DNA of 64,000 bases, taken from the NCBI RefSeq assembly GCF_963518325.1, contig NZ_CAUQJB010000001.1:248001-312000 (forward strand), written 5' to 3'. Below, piece by piece: positions 52,721 to 62,094 of this stretch. Positions within the stretch are counted from its first letter, which is position 1. Every line of letters starts with the position of its first letter. The stretch comes from Vagococcus_D sp963518325. Lineage in GTDB: Bacteria > Bacillota > Bacilli > Lactobacillales > Vagococcaceae. The notes beneath the pieces were generated by a model, which did not search any database, was not told the DNA's origin, and worked only from the letters and a program-made list of their open reading frames with translations. A program made the position numbers and the translations under genes.

Positions 52721-53572
52721 CTAACCTTTAGTTCCCCCTGCGACCAATCCTGATACAAAATGTTTTTGTAAGAAGAAGAACAAGGTCGTAATCGGTACGG
52801 CAATTAGAATCGCCCCTGCCGCAAATAAGGCGATCTTTTGATCTTTTGTATTACTTATAAATGACTGTAACCCAACGGCTACCGTTAATTTTTCTTGTGT
52901 CCGCAATAAGAATCGAGCCAACATAAAATCACCAAAAGGTCCCATAAAAGCCCACAATGCTTGGACTGCCAACATCGGACGAACCAGTGGTAAAACTATT
53001 TGCCAGAAAATTCTAAAGTGCCCTGCTCCATCAAGTTTGGCACTCTCATCTAAATCAATTGGCACAGTATCGAAGTAACCTTTCATTAACCAAGTATTCA
53101 TAGGAATCCCACCACCGATGTAAATCATCGTCAAAAACCAATACTGGTCTAAGGCATCTAGCAGAAAAGCCATGACATAAAAGGCCGTCAAAGCTGCCAT
53201 TGTTGGCACCATTTGAACGATTAAAAAGAATTTCAAACTACTTTTACGCCCAACAAAGCGATAGCGGCTATAAGTATAACCAGCTAACGTCACAATCACC
53301 ACTTGGCAAACCATCGTGAAGAAAGCAATGATCAAGGTATTTTTATACCAGCTGCCATAAAGGGTTTCTGTAAACAATCGTTGAAAGTTGTTCAAGGTCC
53401 ATTTACCATTCAAACTCAAACTAAATGCATTGACATTGCCTGCTTTAAACGCTGAACTAATCGTAATGAGTAGTGGATAGATAATAATGACGGACAGAAT
53501 GACCATAAATAAATAGGTGAAAAACTTGGTCCAAAATTGAGCGGTCTTCTGCGAATGAAGTTTATTTTTCAT
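52721..53572 (-). CDS. malG: Maltodextrin ABC transporter permease MalG
   Basis: A 283-residue binding-protein-dependent permease with six membrane helices and the EAA loop ESAKLDGAGHFRIFWQIVLPL (about 188-208) that docks the ATPase. Its start overlaps the malF stop by one base. No ATPase is in the cluster, so a shared MsmK/MalK-type ATPase elsewhere must power it. Confidence 0.95.
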   Translation of the reverse strand: MKNKLHSQKTAQFWTKFFTYLFMVILSVIIIYPLLITISSAFKAGNVNAFSLSLNGKWTLNNFQRLFTETLYGSWYKNTLIIAFFTMVCQVVIVTLAGYTYSRYRFVGRKSSLKFFLIVQMVPTMAALTAFYVMAFLLDALDQYWFLTMIYIGGGIPMNTWLMKGYFDTVPIDLDESAKLDGAGHFRIFWQIVLPLVRPMLAVQALWAFMGPFGDFMLARFLLRTQEKLTVAVGLQSFISNTKDQKIALFAAGAILIAVPITTLFFFLQKHFVSGLVAGGTKG

Positions 53573-54873
53573 TACATTCCCTCCATGTCAAATGCTTTAG
53601 TTCGTTTAAAGACAATCAATGATACCGTAATGACAATCGCTGAAATCATCAATGTAACAGCTGCCGCAACGGAATATTGTGGCGATGTACCCGTCGTTAA
53701 TTTGTAGATCCAAGAAATCAAAATATCAGTTGAACCTGCACCGCCACCGACACTTCCGGGCCCCCCCATATTAAAGAGATAGATCATGGAGAAGTTATTA
53801 AAGTTACCCGTGTATTGGGTCACAAAAATCGGTGCCGCCACATACAAAATCATCGGCATAGTAATTTGACTAAAGCGCTGAATCGCGTTAGCACCATCAA
53901 TTTTAGCCGCTTCATACAAATCGGCAGGGATTGATTGTAAAATCCCCGTTACCATAACATAGATATATGGGAAGCCTAACCACCCTTGGATCATGATGAT
54001 GGCTACTTTTGTCCAAAATGGATCAGTCTTCCAAGCGATCGCACTAATATCAACAAAAGGCAGATGATTAAGAAATGGAATCACTTGAGCATTAATCGCG
54101 CCGATACTGTCATTAAATATATTAGAAAAACTTAAAATGGTAATAAAAGCAGGAACCGCCCAAGGCAACAAGAAAATGACGCCGAACAAGCGACGGCCTT
54201 TGATAAATTCCTGATTAGCCACAACAGCTGTAAAAACCCCAAGAGTAATTTGCAGGGTTGAAGCACACATGGTCCAAATCAAGGTCCATGATAAAACTGA
54301 CCCAAAGGTATCCCGGTAAGAACTTAAAAAGAAAATGCTGAAAAAATTCTTAAATCCAACCCAATCGATAAGATTAGCTGGTGGTATATGGTAAAAATCG
54401 TAGTTTGTAAAAGCCATAAACAAGGTCACCAGGACAGGGAAAATAATAGCAAATGTCATTACAATATAAGCTGGTAATGTTAGAACATAAGGAAAACCAT
54501 TGTCAAACATATTATGAATAATTTCTTTTGCACTCACATTTACTTTCATTCCTGAATTCCATTGTTTGGCTACCATTCGAGCGTCACGCAGGTTGATGGT
54601 ATAAAAAATTAAGAAAATCACGGTAATGATAATTTGCAAGGTTCCTTCGATCATTAAAAAGAGTGAATGATCTTCGATTGGCACACTTCCTAAGGTAATA
54701 AAGCCATGTAACGCTCCAATCCCAAATGCTGCCATTTCAATAATAAATAAGAGAAACACACCTAAAAAGATAAATCCTTTAAATTTCTGTTCATTATAAA
54801 ATTGGCCTAATCCAGGAATAAGAGATAAGAGAGTTGCTTTTTTAACATTTTTTTTGGTGGTTGCAGTATTCAT
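53572..54873 (-). CDS. malF: Maltodextrin ABC transporter permease MalF
   Basis: A 433-residue permease with eight or so membrane helices and the EAA loop EAAKIDGANAIQRFSQITMPM. The N-terminal part has two extra helices before the core. It is coupled to malG by one-base overlap and preceded by malE with a hairpin in between. Confidence 0.95.
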   Translation of the reverse strand: MNTATTKKNVKKATLLSLIPGLGQFYNEQKFKGFIFLGVFLLFIIEMAAFGIGALHGFITLGSVPIEDHSLFLMIEGTLQIIITVIFLIFYTINLRDARMVAKQWNSGMKVNVSAKEIIHNMFDNGFPYVLTLPAYIVMTFAIIFPVLVTLFMAFTNYDFYHIPPANLIDWVGFKNFFSIFFLSSYRDTFGSVLSWTLIWTMCASTLQITLGVFTAVVANQEFIKGRRLFGVIFLLPWAVPAFITILSFSNIFNDSIGAINAQVIPFLNHLPFVDISAIAWKTDPFWTKVAIIMIQGWLGFPYIYVMVTGILQSIPADLYEAAKIDGANAIQRFSQITMPMILYVAAPIFVTQYTGNFNNFSMIYLFNMGGPGSVGGGAGSTDILISWIYKLTTGTSPQYSVAAAVTLMISAIVITVSLIVFKRTKAFDMEGM

Positions 54874-54896
54874 CTTGATTCTCCTCTTTAAACGAA

Positions 54897-54922
54897 TTTC
54901 GGCAGAGCGAACCCTGCCGAAA
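54897..54922 (-). other. Intercistronic hairpin between malE and malF
   Basis: TTTCGGCAG / CTGCCGAAA perfect stem with no T-run. It is typical of elements that protect the malE part of the mRNA and give excess binding protein. Confidence 0.7.
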
Positions 54923-54933
54923 ACCAGTTAACG

Positions 54934-56202
54934 TTATTTCGTATATTTTTGAGCGATTGCGTCATTAATGACTTTAACTGCCGCATCTGCTGCTTCTTGA
55001 GCCGTTTGTTTGCCCGAAGCGGCATCAAACATCAAGTTCTCACCACCAGCCCACACTTCACCCATTTCTGGAATATTCGGCATTGGATCAGCATCGACAT
55101 ATTGGGCAATAACAGCTGATGTAATTTGATCATCACCAGCCGCAGCTATATCACGAGATTTATTATTCGCAGGGACTTCATTGGTAACGTCGTATAATTT
55201 AGTTTGATTGGTTTCAGTTGTAAGGAAGTCAATAAATTGTTGACCGACTTCTTTATTTTTAGAATAGTTACTAACGACCCAAGCTTTACCTCCACCAAAA
55301 GCTTCATAAGCATTGCCGTTATTTAACGTAGGAATCTTAGCAACACCAAAGTTAACACCAGCTTCTTTATAGTTAGCAGCTGCCCATGGGCCATCGATGA
55401 TCGCTGCGGTTTTCCCATTAACAAACTGATCGGTAATGAAATCCCCTGCACTCTTAACATCTTGCATCCCTTTAGGCCACGTGCCTTGGAACCAGGTGTT
55501 AGCATATTCAATTCCTTCAACTGCTCCCTTGGAATTTAAACCAACATCACTTGGATCAGTACCATCTTTTCCAAAAACATAACCACCGTAACCAGCTAAC
55601 AAGCCGTAGGCTGAGTAGAAGTCTGTCCATTTCGCTAAGAAACCAACATTTTTACCCTTTTCAGCGGCAAAATCAAATTTAGGATCTTTGGCAATTTCTT
55701 CTAGATCTTTAAATGTTGCAGGAACTGTGTCGATTAAATCTTTGTTGTAATAAAGTACAAGAGTTTCGATAATAGCTGGTTCTCCGAAGAACTTGCCGTC
55801 AACAGTGACTTGAGACTTGTCGGTATCATTGTAATCCGCTTCATTCCCTAAAGTAACTTCCGCCAAGTGGCCCTGTTGTCCCAAAGGTCCTAAACGATCA
55901 TAGGCTGACATCATCACGTCTGGTGCCTTGCCGGCAGGGCCGTCTAATGGTAAGGCTTCTAGCTGTTCAAACATATCACGTTCAGTTAATTTAACAGTCA
56001 CATCATTTTCTTTTTCAAAGTCACCTTTAATGCTTTCAAGATACTTGATATACCCTTTATCAACCGACACATTTAAGGTTTTTCCATCAGATTGACTGGC
56101 TTCTTCCTTTGCCTTTTCTTTAGCGCCACCACAAGCAGCTAAGCTCAAAGCAACTCCTGCTACTAATAATCCCAGGCCAACTTTCTTAAAACTTTTCTTC
56201 AT
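54934..56202 (-). CDS. malE: Maltodextrin-binding lipoprotein MalE/MalX
   Basis: A 422-residue solute-binding lipoprotein (lipobox LAA-Cys24, then a Lys/Glu-rich linker) of the maltose-binding family, with PAIIETLVLYYNKDLI and GPWAAANYKEAGVNFGVAKIP blocks. The start at 56202 has GGGGGT upstream; the longer frame covers the ribosome site. It captures maltodextrins at the membrane surface for MalFG. It has its own promoter with two MalR-type palindromes and a cre-like site. Confidence 0.94.
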   Translation of the reverse strand: MKKSFKKVGLGLLVAGVALSLAACGGAKEKAKEEASQSDGKTLNVSVDKGYIKYLESIKGDFEKENDVTVKLTERDMFEQLEALPLDGPAGKAPDVMMSAYDRLGPLGQQGHLAEVTLGNEADYNDTDKSQVTVDGKFFGEPAIIETLVLYYNKDLIDTVPATFKDLEEIAKDPKFDFAAEKGKNVGFLAKWTDFYSAYGLLAGYGGYVFGKDGTDPSDVGLNSKGAVEGIEYANTWFQGTWPKGMQDVKSAGDFITDQFVNGKTAAIIDGPWAAANYKEAGVNFGVAKIPTLNNGNAYEAFGGGKAWVVSNYSKNKEVGQQFIDFLTTETNQTKLYDVTNEVPANNKSRDIAAAGDDQITSAVIAQYVDADPMPNIPEMGEVWAGGENLMFDAASGKQTAQEAADAAVKVINDAIAQKYTK

Positions 56203-56246
56203 TACGAATACCCCCTGCATATTTTTTGTTTTCGCTTACACCCTTA

Positions 56247-56274
56247 TTATTATCTGTTACATGTACCATTGCAA
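56247..56274 (-). promoter_or_regulatory. malE promoter (TTGCAA-16-TAATAA)
   Basis: -35 at 56269-56274 and -10 at 56247-56252; a MalR palindrome fills the spacer. Confidence 0.6.
56255..56268. promoter_or_regulatory. MalR-type operator in malE promoter spacer
   Basis: TGTTACATGTACCA, a near-palindrome of the same family as the sites before malL. Confidence 0.7.
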
Positions 56275-56283
56275 TCGCTTTAC
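56270..56283. promoter_or_regulatory. cre-like site at the malE -35
   Basis: TGCAATCGCTTTAC matches the cre core at most positions and overlaps the -35, between the two MalR-type sites. Confidence 0.45.
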
Positions 56284-56286
56284 AGC

Positions 56287-56300
56287 TGTTACCGTTAACA
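56287..56300. promoter_or_regulatory. Upstream MalR-type operator of malE
   Basis: TGTTACCGTTAACA, centred 32 bp from the spacer operator. Confidence 0.7.
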
Positions 56301-56316
56301 AGAATAACTGAAACTC

Positions 56317-58080
56317 TTATTTGGTTTCAAGTAGTACGACAAAGCCTTTTTCCTGAATCACTGTATCGGCTAAACGGCTCATGATGATGGTTTGTTTCAC
56401 TGTTTTCGGATAAGACTGACTTTCAATCCCTCGATTAAAGTAAGCACTTAAAACATGAGTGGCTGTTTCCCGCTTAAAGCCAACAACTTTCTGGTCATCG
56501 TCTGCTTGTATGAAATCAAGTGTTCCAAGTGACAGAATCGGTTGATACTCTTTCCGCAGCTGAATCAACTCTTTGGTGAATGTCAGAAATGCCTGATCTT
56601 GATGCTCTTTCTCCCACACCATTGTTTTGCGACAATCCGGATCATTTTCACCGGTCATACCAACTTCGGTCCCGTAGTAAATACAAGGTGAACCATGTTG
56701 TAAGAATGTGAAGGCCAAGGTCATCTGTGCCACAGCTTTATCTTCACCAGCAATGGTCAGTAAGCGAGCTGTATCATGAGAATCTAGCATGTTAAACATG
56801 ACTTCGTTGGTTTGTTGACGATACAACATCAACTGCTCATTCAGTCCGCTAACCATTTTTGAAGCTGAAATGGACTGAGCCACAAAGAAATTAGTAATGG
56901 TTTCAGTATAAGCGTAATTCATCACAGCGTGGAACTCATCTCCCTTTAGCCAACTTTGTGAAGAATGCCAAATTTCTCCTAAAATATAAAAGTCCTCTTT
57001 AATGGCGACTGTTTCACTATAGAATTTTTTCCAGAAATGATGATCCACTTCATTCGCCACATCTAAGCGCCACGCATCAATATCAAATTCTTCGATCCAG
57101 TAGGTCGCAATTTCCAACAAATAGGCTTGCACCTCGGGATTTGCTGTATTTAACTTAGGCATTCTTGGGGTAAAGGCAAAGGTGTCATAAGAGACTGTCT
57201 TAGCCCCTTCTTCATTACCATTAGTACCAAACTCAACAGGATAACTGTGAATGTGGAACCAATCAGCGTATAGTGATTTTTCTTCATTTTTGATAACATC
57301 CTGCCATTGAGGTGAATGATACCCCATGTGATTGAACACCGCATCCAGCATAACTTTAATGCCACGCTGATGAGCCTCATCCACTAACTTTTTAAAGGTT
57401 TCTTTATCACCAAAATCCGGATCGATTTCAAAGTAATCAATCGTGTCATACTTGTGATTGGAATGGGCTTTAAAGATGGGACAGAAATAAATGCCATTAA
57501 TCCCTAAATCCACCAAATAATCCAAATGATCAATCACCCCTTGTAAGTCACCACCAAAAAAGTCTTCCCGACCTGGATGCTCCTTACTTGTCCAAGGCAG
57601 GCTCCCTACAGGGTCATTGCCAGCATCACCATTAGCAAATCGTTCAGGGAAAATCTGATACCACACTGTTTCTTTGACCCACTCTGGCGCTTTAAACCGA
57701 TCGATTTCTTGAAAATAAGGCATTCTAAAATAATTCTCCGCCTTTGCGATTACTTCGGAACTGTAGTCAAAAATTCCTCGATCACCATAAAAAATTTCTT
57801 CACCATCTACACCAATTACCTGAAATCCGTATTGTAATCGTCTAAAAGCTGCACTAGTTTTAATAAACCAATAATCAAAATCCTCAGTAGTGGTCAGTAA
57901 AGTCATCGGTTCTGCTTCCAAATACCACTGATCTTCACCGATTAAATAGGGATCTCCTTTAATAACTTTTACTGCTTTGACATCACCTTTTTTTGTTCTT
58001 AAACGAATATGGAAATCGTCCTTCTCATATAAATAAGCGTATTCGCTGTCTGGGCGGTGCAATAATGCTGCTTTTTCCAT
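56317..58080 (-). CDS. Neopullulanase/cyclomaltodextrinase-type GH13 enzyme
   Basis: A 587-residue cytoplasmic amylase. An N-terminal CBM34-like domain (about 1-125) precedes the GH13 barrel with DAVFNH (region I), WRLDVANEVD (nucleophile Asp), ILGEIWH (acid Glu) and LDSHDT (region IV). The CBM34 plus the MPKLN segment are typical of cyclomaltodextrinase/maltogenic amylase. It breaks imported maltodextrins or cyclodextrins to maltose and glucose. It is 20 bases after the malL-type gene; no signal peptide. Confidence 0.92.
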   Translation of the reverse strand: MEKAALLHRPDSEYAYLYEKDDFHIRLRTKKGDVKAVKVIKGDPYLIGEDQWYLEAEPMTLLTTTEDFDYWFIKTSAAFRRLQYGFQVIGVDGEEIFYGDRGIFDYSSEVIAKAENYFRMPYFQEIDRFKAPEWVKETVWYQIFPERFANGDAGNDPVGSLPWTSKEHPGREDFFGGDLQGVIDHLDYLVDLGINGIYFCPIFKAHSNHKYDTIDYFEIDPDFGDKETFKKLVDEAHQRGIKVMLDAVFNHMGYHSPQWQDVIKNEEKSLYADWFHIHSYPVEFGTNGNEEGAKTVSYDTFAFTPRMPKLNTANPEVQAYLLEIATYWIEEFDIDAWRLDVANEVDHHFWKKFYSETVAIKEDFYILGEIWHSSQSWLKGDEFHAVMNYAYTETITNFFVAQSISASKMVSGLNEQLMLYRQQTNEVMFNMLDSHDTARLLTIAGEDKAVAQMTLAFTFLQHGSPCIYYGTEVGMTGENDPDCRKTMVWEKEHQDQAFLTFTKELIQLRKEYQPILSLGTLDFIQADDDQKVVGFKRETATHVLSAYFNRGIESQSYPKTVKQTIIMSRLADTVIQEKGFVVLLETK

Positions 58081-58099
58081 TGTTAGTTTCCTACTTTCA

Positions 58100-59773
58100 T
58101 TAATTAATGATAACTACAGCGCCATAAGCTGGCAATTCTAGTTGATTTTCTGTGAGGACATAAAGAGTACTATTAAGAAGTACTTGACCACCTGCCATAC
58201 TTTTTGGCAGGTCAATGACTACTGTTTCCTGACTTAAATTACAGGCAATTAGCCCGCTCTTGTCAGCCAGCTTCCGTTGATAAACGTATGTATCATCGGT
58301 TGTTTCCAATAATCTAAACTCTGCCTGATTAAAAAGGGGCTGTTGCTTGAGCTTCATCAGCCTCTGATAATACCTCAAGATACTATCGGCAGTCTCTAGC
58401 TGAGACGCCACATTATAGATTTCCTCAACGTTGACATCACTCCAGGGTTCTACTTCAGAAAAACCTGCATATCCCTCGGTATTCCATTGCATGGCACCGC
58501 GACTAGCCTCTTTATTGACACTAGCAATAATTTCCAAGGCCTCCTCCTTAGTCACTCCTTCAGCTAACATTTCATTAAAATAGTCTTTAGCCCCCGGATC
58601 TTGAAAAACCTCAATGTCATCAATTACCACATTTTTCATTCCTAATTCCTCACCGTATAAAATAATCGGCAAGCCCCGCTGTAAGTACATCAAGGTGGCT
58701 AACATTTTAGCACTTGCATCCCGATAAGCAGTAACGTCACCAAAGCGAGAAACCAACCGAGGCATATCATGATTGTTCCAGTAAAGAGTAGGATATCGTT
58801 CCTCATTTAACCGAGCCTGCCAAGAAAGCATGGTTGCCTTAAAGTCTTTCACAGCTAATTGTTTCTGCTGCAAAGCTAGTGGCAATCGTCTGTCTGGTTT
58901 AGCCAGTTCTTCAGGAAAATAACGAAAACTCACTACTGTATCACATTGGTTATTCTCGGGATCTGTGTATTCTTTAGCCAAGACTTCATTAGCTGAAGCA
59001 GCCTCTCCCAAAATAAATAAATCTGGTTTAATTGCTCGCAATTCGCTAATAAAATAAGACAGGTATTCTTTGACTTTTGGTAAATTCGCATAATACTCTT
59101 CGGCAATCGCCACCTGTCCTTCTGGGATATTAGGAACTTGCAGAGAGAAATCTGCTTTATCTAAATGAATGAAGGCATCTAAGCGAAAGCCATCGATTCC
59201 CTTACTTAACCAGTATTTGGCTATATCAAGCATCGCGTGCCTAACTTCAGGATTTTCCCAATTCAAATCAGGCATTTCCTTATCAAAAAGGTGAAAATAA
59301 TAATCATCTGATTCCTTGTCTTTTTCCCAAACAGAACCACCAAAGAAGGATGCCCAATTGTTAGGCGGCAATTCTCCTCGCCCTTTTTCCCAAATATAAT
59401 AGTCACGGTAAATATTATCCGGACTTTTGGATGCTTCATAAAACCAAGGGTGTTGAGTTGACGTATGATTGAGAACTAAGTCAAAGATAATTTTCAACTC
59501 TCGTTTGTGAGCCTCGCCAATAAATTCTGTTAACTCATCTTCAGTGCCAAATAGCGGATCAATCGCATAATAATTTGAAATATCATAACCATTATCTACT
59601 TGAGGTGAAATAAAAATCGGATTTAACCACAAGGTATTGACACCAATGCTTTTAATATAATCTAGCTGACTCGTGATGCCAGGAATATCGCCAACGCTAT
59701 CATTATTACTGTCTTTAAAACTTTTTGGGTATATTTGATAAATAATTGCTTCTTGCCACCATTTCGTTGCCAT
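58100..59773 (-). CDS. malL: Alpha-glucosidase / oligo-1,6-glucosidase, GH13
   Basis: A 557-residue GH13_31-type exo-glucosidase: WWQEAIIYQIYPKSF at the start, DLVLNHTS, GFRLDAFIHLDK (nucleophile Asp), LGEAAS (acid Glu) and WNNHDMPR. It removes terminal glucose from alpha-1,6 or alpha-1,4 oligosaccharides. The start at 59773 has AAGGAGG upstream; the long frame before it covers the promoter. It is the first gene of the mal unit and is preceded by two MalR-type palindromes. Confidence 0.92.
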   Translation of the reverse strand: MATKWWQEAIIYQIYPKSFKDSNNDSVGDIPGITSQLDYIKSIGVNTLWLNPIFISPQVDNGYDISNYYAIDPLFGTEDELTEFIGEAHKRELKIIFDLVLNHTSTQHPWFYEASKSPDNIYRDYYIWEKGRGELPPNNWASFFGGSVWEKDKESDDYYFHLFDKEMPDLNWENPEVRHAMLDIAKYWLSKGIDGFRLDAFIHLDKADFSLQVPNIPEGQVAIAEEYYANLPKVKEYLSYFISELRAIKPDLFILGEAASANEVLAKEYTDPENNQCDTVVSFRYFPEELAKPDRRLPLALQQKQLAVKDFKATMLSWQARLNEERYPTLYWNNHDMPRLVSRFGDVTAYRDASAKMLATLMYLQRGLPIILYGEELGMKNVVIDDIEVFQDPGAKDYFNEMLAEGVTKEEALEIIASVNKEASRGAMQWNTEGYAGFSEVEPWSDVNVEEIYNVASQLETADSILRYYQRLMKLKQQPLFNQAEFRLLETTDDTYVYQRKLADKSGLIACNLSQETVVIDLPKSMAGGQVLLNSTLYVLTENQLELPAYGAVVIIN

Positions 59774-59801
59774 GTAGTCGCCTCCTTCATAAGTCATCAC
59801 A

Positions 59802-59830
59802 AGCATACGAAATGTTACAAGTAACAGCAA
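59802..59830 (-). promoter_or_regulatory. malL promoter (TTGCTG-17-TATGCT)
   Basis: -35 at 59825-59830 and -10 at 59802-59807 on the minus strand; the spacer holds an operator. Confidence 0.65.
59813..59826. promoter_or_regulatory. MalR-type operator in malL promoter spacer
   Basis: TGTTACAAGTAACA, near-perfect palindrome. Confidence 0.8.
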
Positions 59831-59842
59831 CCGCATAAAAGC

Positions 59843-59856
59843 TGTTACCGGTAACA
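59843..59856. promoter_or_regulatory. Upstream MalR-type operator of malL
   Basis: TGTTACCGGTAACA, perfect palindrome, centred 30 bp from the first. Confidence 0.8.
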
Positions 59857-59869
59857 AGATGCTAATATA

Positions 59870-59904
59870 TAAAAACAGCGAGTTTCCTAAGGAAACTCGC
59901 TGTT
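59870..59904 (-). terminator. malR terminator
   Basis: A perfect 14-bp stem (AACAGCGAGTTTCC and its complement) with a 3-base loop, followed by a T-run on the minus strand. Confidence 0.9.
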
Positions 59905-59910
59905 AGATTA

Positions 59911-60867
59911 CTAATCATTTATTTTCGTACTTTCGCGAACAATTAATTCTGGTTCAAAAAATTCATTGCCTTGAGGGGCCCCTTTTTGTTCTATTTTGTT
60001 CAGCAACATTCTGCCACAGGCTTGGCCCATTTCAATTACTGATTGTTTGACTGTGGTTAAACGGGGGTAAGCAATTTGATCAAGGAAGACACCGTCAAAC
60101 CCAATAACCCCATAATCTTCGGGAATGCTAGCTTTTCTATTTAACAAGCCTCGTTCAATACCAATTGCCAACCGGTCTGAACTGCAAACAAAGGCTGTTT
60201 TTCTATTAAACTCATAAAAGTTATCTTCTATAAACGATGCCGAATAGCGAGAACGATTATCAAATCGATGAATTTCAGGCAGGCGCTGGTGCTTTTGCAT
60301 CGTGTTGATGTAACCTGCTTCACGAGAGAACTCAAATGTTTCCTTAACATCGATGCCAATAAAAACGATTCGTTCATAGCCCATCTCAATTGCATGTTCC
60401 GTGGATAAAGTGGTCCCTTGTTTATTATCCGTATCGACAAAGTCATAACCATAACGGTTTTCTCCGAAAAGAATCAACGGTTTTTCAATTCGTCCTATCC
60501 ACTCATAATCTTTATCGCGCATTCCAGTAATAATATACCCATCTGACAAGCCCACATCAAAACTATTTTCCGTTACTAATTGCAAGGAATACTGGTGCTT
60601 ATCCAATTCTTTTGAAATACCCATCAATAAGTTCATATAATAAGGTTCTGTTGTGTCCATTTCTTCTAAAATGAACATTTTAACCACTTGCGTTCGATTA
60701 TTAGCCAAGGCTTTAGCCGCCACATTAGGTTTATAATCCAATTCTTTCATGGCTTGAAAGACTAATTCTTTTAATTCATCTGTCACTTGCTCAGGATGAT
60801 TAATCACCCGAGAGACTGTCATTTTCGAGACATTCGCCTTTTTAGCTACATCTGTTAACGTAACCAT
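59911..60867 (-). CDS. malR: LacI-family maltose regulator
   Basis: A 318-residue LacI-type repressor with helix-turn-helix and hinge (1-60; LTDVAKKANVSKMTVSRVINHPEQV, PNVAAKALANNRT) and a periplasmic-binding-like sensor domain. It lies just upstream of malL in the same direction, with its own terminator. The TGTTAC-type palindromes at malL and malE fit a LacI-family protein. Its own upstream region shows no such site, so it may be expressed constitutively. Confidence 0.92.
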   Translation of the reverse strand: MVTLTDVAKKANVSKMTVSRVINHPEQVTDELKELVFQAMKELDYKPNVAAKALANNRTQVVKMFILEEMDTTEPYYMNLLMGISKELDKHQYSLQLVTENSFDVGLSDGYIITGMRDKDYEWIGRIEKPLILFGENRYGYDFVDTDNKQGTTLSTEHAIEMGYERIVFIGIDVKETFEFSREAGYINTMQKHQRLPEIHRFDNRSRYSASFIEDNFYEFNRKTAFVCSSDRLAIGIERGLLNRKASIPEDYGVIGFDGVFLDQIAYPRLTTVKQSVIEMGQACGRMLLNKIEQKGAPQGNEFFEPELIVRESTKIND

Positions 60868-60969
60868 ACTAGTTCCCGATCCCCCCTTTTTAACCTATCT
60901 ACTTTTCATTATAACTATTTCAAAAAATATTACTAGATTTATCCTTTGAAATAAATAATCAATTTTAAC

Positions 60970-60997
60970 TTGACTGAATAAATAATAACGCTATGAT
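60970..60997 (+). promoter_or_regulatory. Promoter of the cyclase-family gene (TTGACT-16-TATGAT)
   Basis: -35 at 60970-60975 and -10 at 60992-60997. Confidence 0.7.
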
Positions 60998-61041
60998 TAA
61001 ATTATGATGTGTAAACAATGATAGAAATTGGAGGATGAAGG

Positions 61042-61773
61042 ATGGAATTAATAAACTTATTAACTCAGCTAAAAGAAAAGGAATGGATTGATTTAACTCA
61101 CGAGGTGACAGCTACTATCCCAAAGTTTTCAGCCTTTAAAGCTTCACAAGAAACTACTTTATTTGGTTATAAAGATGGTTTTTACGCTAAAGAGTACATC
61201 TTGCCTACTCAATACGGTACCCATGTTGATGCACCAGCCCACTTCGTTGAAGGTAAACGGCTGCTTCACGATTTAAGCTTGAAAGAGATGATCCTTCCCT
61301 TGTTTGTCATTCACATTGAAGATCAAGTCGAAATAAATCCTGATTATGCCGTGACTAAAGACGATATTTTAGCCTTTGAGGTCGAAAATGGAAAGATTAC
61401 GCCGAACAGTTTTGTTGCCTTAGCAACTGGTTGGAGTCAGCGATGGCCAGATCAAGTTGCCTTTGATAACAAGGACAATCTAGGAAACAATCACACGCCA
61501 GGCTGGTCTCTAGAAGCCCTAAAATACCTGTGCGAAGAACGACATATTGCCGCCATTGGACACGAAACCTTAGATACTGATTGTGCCTTGGATTATCAAA
61601 AAAACGGTGCTCTCGAAGCGGAATACTACGTCCTCTCTCAAGATATTTATCAAGTAGAAGTCATGGCCCATTTAACAAAATTACCAGCAAAGGGAGCAAT
61701 TATTCTTACCAGTGTTCCCAAAATTAAAGACGCCCCTGGTTTTACTGCTCGCAGTTTTGCTATTCTTCCATAA
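61042..61773 (+). CDS. Cyclase-family (kynurenine formamidase-like) metal hydrolase
   Basis: A 243-residue protein with the metal-binding signature YGTHVDAPAHF (about 58-68) and a conserved GHETLDTD segment (about 173-180). The family (PF04199) hydrolyses amides or lactones such as N-formylkynurenine or isatin. GGAGG precedes the ATG at the right distance. It is a single gene with its own promoter and terminator, unrelated to the mal genes. The substrate is unknown. Confidence 0.87.
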   Translation: MELINLLTQLKEKEWIDLTHEVTATIPKFSAFKASQETTLFGYKDGFYAKEYILPTQYGTHVDAPAHFVEGKRLLHDLSLKEMILPLFVIHIEDQVEINPDYAVTKDDILAFEVENGKITPNSFVALATGWSQRWPDQVAFDNKDNLGNNHTPGWSLEALKYLCEERHIAAIGHETLDTDCALDYQKNGALEAEYYVLSQDIYQVEVMAHLTKLPAKGAIILTSVPKIKDAPGFTARSFAILP

Positions 61774-61824
61774 TAAAAGCTATAGTGTCTCGATTTAGTT
61801 TCGAGAAACACTATAGCTTTTTTC
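61774..61824. terminator. Strong bidirectional terminator
   Basis: AAAAGCTATAGTGT / ACACTATAGCTTTT plus inner CTCGA/TCGAG pairing, between convergent genes. Confidence 0.9.
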
Positions 61825-61827
61825 TTA

Positions 61828-62073
61828 TTACAGATGCTTGATTTCTTCCCTCATGGCTAAGCTTGACGCTACGCTCAAACCACCTAAAATAATGGTCCAT
61901 TTATACGGAGTCAGCAAACCAAATACGACTAGGCTTGCACCAGTTACGCCATTTGTCAGACAACTCGATTTTAATGCGCCTTTACTCGGTTTTGGAATCT
62001 TGATTTTAACGCCTGTCACCTCATCTGTTACTTGGCAAACACCGTCAATAACTGAATATATTGCTTTAATCAT
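61828..62073 (-). CDS. Small membrane protein of unknown function (81 aa)
   Basis: Not recognised. The N-terminal half is soluble with a Lys/Pro-rich stretch (GVKIKIPKPSKGALK, about 21-35). The C-terminal half forms one or two membrane helices with G-x-x-x-G-like spacing (NGVTGASLVVFGLL, GGLSVASSLAM) and ends in a charged tail. It has a perfect AAAGGAGG before the ATG and follows another small membrane protein gene by 21 bases, in a unit with a TetR gene. The strong translation signals support a real gene. A bacteriocin-like or stress-related membrane peptide is only a guess. Confidence 0.7.
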   Translation of the reverse strand: MIKAIYSVIDGVCQVTDEVTGVKIKIPKPSKGALKSSCLTNGVTGASLVVFGLLTPYKWTIILGGLSVASSLAMREEIKHL

Positions 62074-62094
62074 CGTCTTCCTCCTTTGCTATTT

